Shown: piece by piece, positions 4,768 through 5,638 of the stretch
How the letters are laid out: the number at the start of each line of letters is the position of its first letter
Numbering within the stretch: position 1 is the first letter of the stretch
Source of the DNA: an uncultured Acetobacteraceae bacterium
Lineage (GTDB): Bacteria > Pseudomonadota > Alphaproteobacteria > Acetobacterales > Acetobacteraceae
NCBI GenBank assembly: GCA_903839965.1
Contig: CAIMEK010000798.1
Span: 1 to 5,638 of the forward strand
Length of the DNA stretch: 5,638 nucleotides
Direction of reading: 5' to 3'
Made by a program: the position numbers and the translations under genes
Notes under the pieces: model-generated
Told to the model about the DNA's origin: nothing
The model's database searches: none
Seen by the model: the letters and a program-made list of their open reading frames with translations, nothing else

Positions 4768-4790
4768 TCATTCGACGGCGCTGCGCAGCC
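4752..4790. repeat. 11-base inverted repeat straddling the ccmB stop codon
   Basis: GGCTGCGCAGC (4752-4762) and GCTGCGCAGCC (4780-4790) are exact reverse complements separated by 17 bases that contain the ccmB stop (4770-4768). Each arm itself contains the palindrome GCTGCGCAGC, so the two copies are also direct repeats. As RNA it could form an 11-pair stem with a 17-base loop, or two small hairpins. No T-run follows on either strand. It may protect or end the ccmAB transcript. Confidence 0.45.
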
Positions 4791-5433
4791 CGGCCCCGGC
4801 GGCAAGCGGGCAGAGCGGCAGCGCGCCGGCGCACAGCGCGGCCAGCAGCAGCAGATGCGGCCGCGGCGACAGCCCGCCCGAGGCGGCATCCGCCGCCGCC
4901 ACGCCGAAAATCAGCACCGGCGCGGTCAGCGGCAGCACCAGCAGCGGCAGCAGCACCCCGCCGCGCCGCGCCCCCAGCACCAGCGCCGCGCCGGCGGTGC
5001 CGAGCAGCGACAGCACCACGGTGCCGGGCAGCAGGCCGACCAGCAGCGCCGGGATGGCTTCCTCCGGCATGCGCAGCATGACCGCCAGCGGGCCGGCCGC
5101 CACCAGCAGCGGCACCCCGGTCACCAGCCAGTGCGCCGCCGCCTTGGCCGCGGCCACCGCGGAGGCCGGCAGGCCGGAGAGCAGCAGCAGGTCGAGCGAG
5201 CCGTCTTCCAGGTCGGCGCCGAACAGCCGGTCCAGCGGCAGCAGCGTGGCCAGCAGGGCGCACACCCAGACGATCCCCGGCGCAATGCGGCCCAGTGTTT
5301 CCGGCGCCGGCCCGATGGCCAGCGGGAACAGCGCGGCGGCGACCAGGAAGAACAGCAGCGCGGCGAGGGTATCGCCGCCGTGCCGCAGGGCCAGGCGAAG
5401 TTCGCGGGCGAGCAGGGCGAGGAAGGTGGTCAT
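4768..5433 (-). CDS. ccmB: Heme exporter / cytochrome c maturation protein CcmB
   Basis: CcmB is the membrane subunit that works with the ATPase CcmA in system I cytochrome c maturation, where the complex with CcmC and CcmD releases haem-loaded CcmE. The 221-residue length matches the family (about 220). Six hydrophobic segments are apparent, at about 22-40, 52-66, 101-120, 127-148, 160-180 and 192-213. Typical blocks are LFPLAIGP (35-42), DLEDGSLDLLLLSGLP (74-89), GTAGAALVLGARRGGVLLPLLVLPLTAPVLIFG (145-177, the most diagnostic). ATG 5433 is chosen because it overlaps the ccmA stop as ATGA and has GGAG (5444-5441) seven bases upstream. The frame is open to 5604, but that extension is low-complexity and antiphase to ccmA. 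No ccmC follows; the next gene is convergent. Confidence 0.93.
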   Translation of the reverse strand: MTTFLALLARELRLALRHGGDTLAALLFFLVAAALFPLAIGPAPETLGRIAPGIVWVCALLATLLPLDRLFGADLEDGSLDLLLLSGLPASAVAAAKAAAHWLVTGVPLLVAAGPLAVMLRMPEEAIPALLVGLLPGTVVLSLLGTAGAALVLGARRGGVLLPLLVLPLTAPVLIFGVAAADAASGGLSPRPHLLLLAALCAGALPLCPLAAGAGLRSAVE

Positions 5434-5638
5434 GGGGTGGCTCCGGGGGTTGCCAGCGAAAACTCCGCTGCCTCCCCCACCGGCAACGGCAGATGCGTCG
5501 CCGCCACCACCAACCCCCCGCGTGCCCGGTGCGCCGCCACCAGGCTCCCGAACCGCGCCACCGAGGCCGCATCCAGCCCCAGCGTCGGCTCGTCCAGCAG
5601 CCACAACGGCGCGTCCCCCATCGCCAGCCGGGCGATCG
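5430..5638 (-). CDS. ccmA: Cytochrome c maturation ATP-binding protein CcmA, C-terminal part only
   Basis: CcmA is the ABC ATPase of the CcmAB complex that drives release of holo-CcmE during c-type cytochrome assembly. Only the last 68 residues lie in the window; the gene runs off the right edge. Visible are the end of the signature region (IARLAMGDAP), Walker B LWLLDEP, the D-loop LGLDAA and the switch histidine in VAATH. The tail is short and typical of CcmA, which is a small ABC protein of about 200 residues. The ATG at 5621 is internal and not the start. The stop overlaps the ccmB start by four bases (ATGA), indicating translational coupling. Identity is set mainly by the coupled ccmB, since these motifs alone would fit many ABC ATPases. 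Confidence 0.87.
   Translation of the reverse strand, partial: IARLAMGDAPLWLLDEPTLGLDAASVARFGSLVAAHRARGGLVVAATHLPLPVGEAAEFSLATPGATP
5441..5444 (-). promoter_or_regulatory. Ribosome binding site of ccmB
   Basis: GGAG on the minus strand, seven bases before ATG 5433 and inside the end of ccmA. It fixes the ccmB start in preference to the longer open frame. Confidence 0.6.

Noticed and set aside
3132..4889. 585-codon minus-strand open frame opposite the DUF2125 and ACT genes
   Set aside because: It is low-complexity and crosses two genes with clear sense-strand features plus an intergenic leader; an absence of stops is common at this GC content.
5434..5604. Upstream extension of ccmB
   Set aside because: Gly-rich low complexity opposite in phase to ccmA; CcmB family length and the GGAG site support ATG 5433.

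Overview
The window is, apart from its first ~93 bases, a piece of a very GC-rich alphaproteobacterial chromosome. This assignment rests on the FtsE/FtsX sequence type, the gene order ftsE-ftsX-YdcF family-plsC, the presence of a DUF2125 protein (a family I associate with Alphaproteobacteria), and a ccmA-ccmB cytochrome c maturation pair. Rhodospirillales or Acetobacteraceae-like bacteria fit best, but the genus cannot be read from the sequence. No mobile element, CRISPR array, rRNA or tRNA is visible.

Layout. Bases 1-~93 are AT-rich (30 G+C in the first 90 bases) and look foreign. On the minus strand they read as the tail of one gene, ending like an outer-membrane beta-barrel, and the start of another. 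They replace the first ~27-30 codons of ftsE, so this end is most likely a chimeric assembly join; a real rearrangement is the alternative. Bases 93-2983 hold four tightly packed plus-strand genes: ftsE (5' truncated), ftsX, a DUF218/YdcF-type envelope protein and plsC. Each junction after ftsE overlaps, two of them as ATGA. After a 163-base gap comes a DUF2125 protein (3147-4208). A 133-base leader with nested inverted repeats and a possible 15-codon peptide then precedes a small ACT-domain-like protein (4342-4641). From the right edge, ccmA (3' part only) and ccmB run on the minus strand and converge on the ACT gene. The 126-base gap between them holds one hairpin and half of a second inverted repeat that spans the ccmB stop.

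How the genes work together. FtsEX is the ABC complex that couples septum assembly to peptidoglycan hydrolysis. PlsC makes phosphatidic acid, the precursor of membrane phospholipids. YdcF/SanA-type proteins are linked to envelope integrity. The first block is therefore a cell-division and envelope-growth operon. CcmAB form the core of the transporter-like complex that releases holo-CcmE during c-type cytochrome assembly, implying respiration with c-type cytochromes.

The gene content is mostly ordinary. The parts most worth a second look are the left junction and the structured leader in front of the ACT-domain gene.
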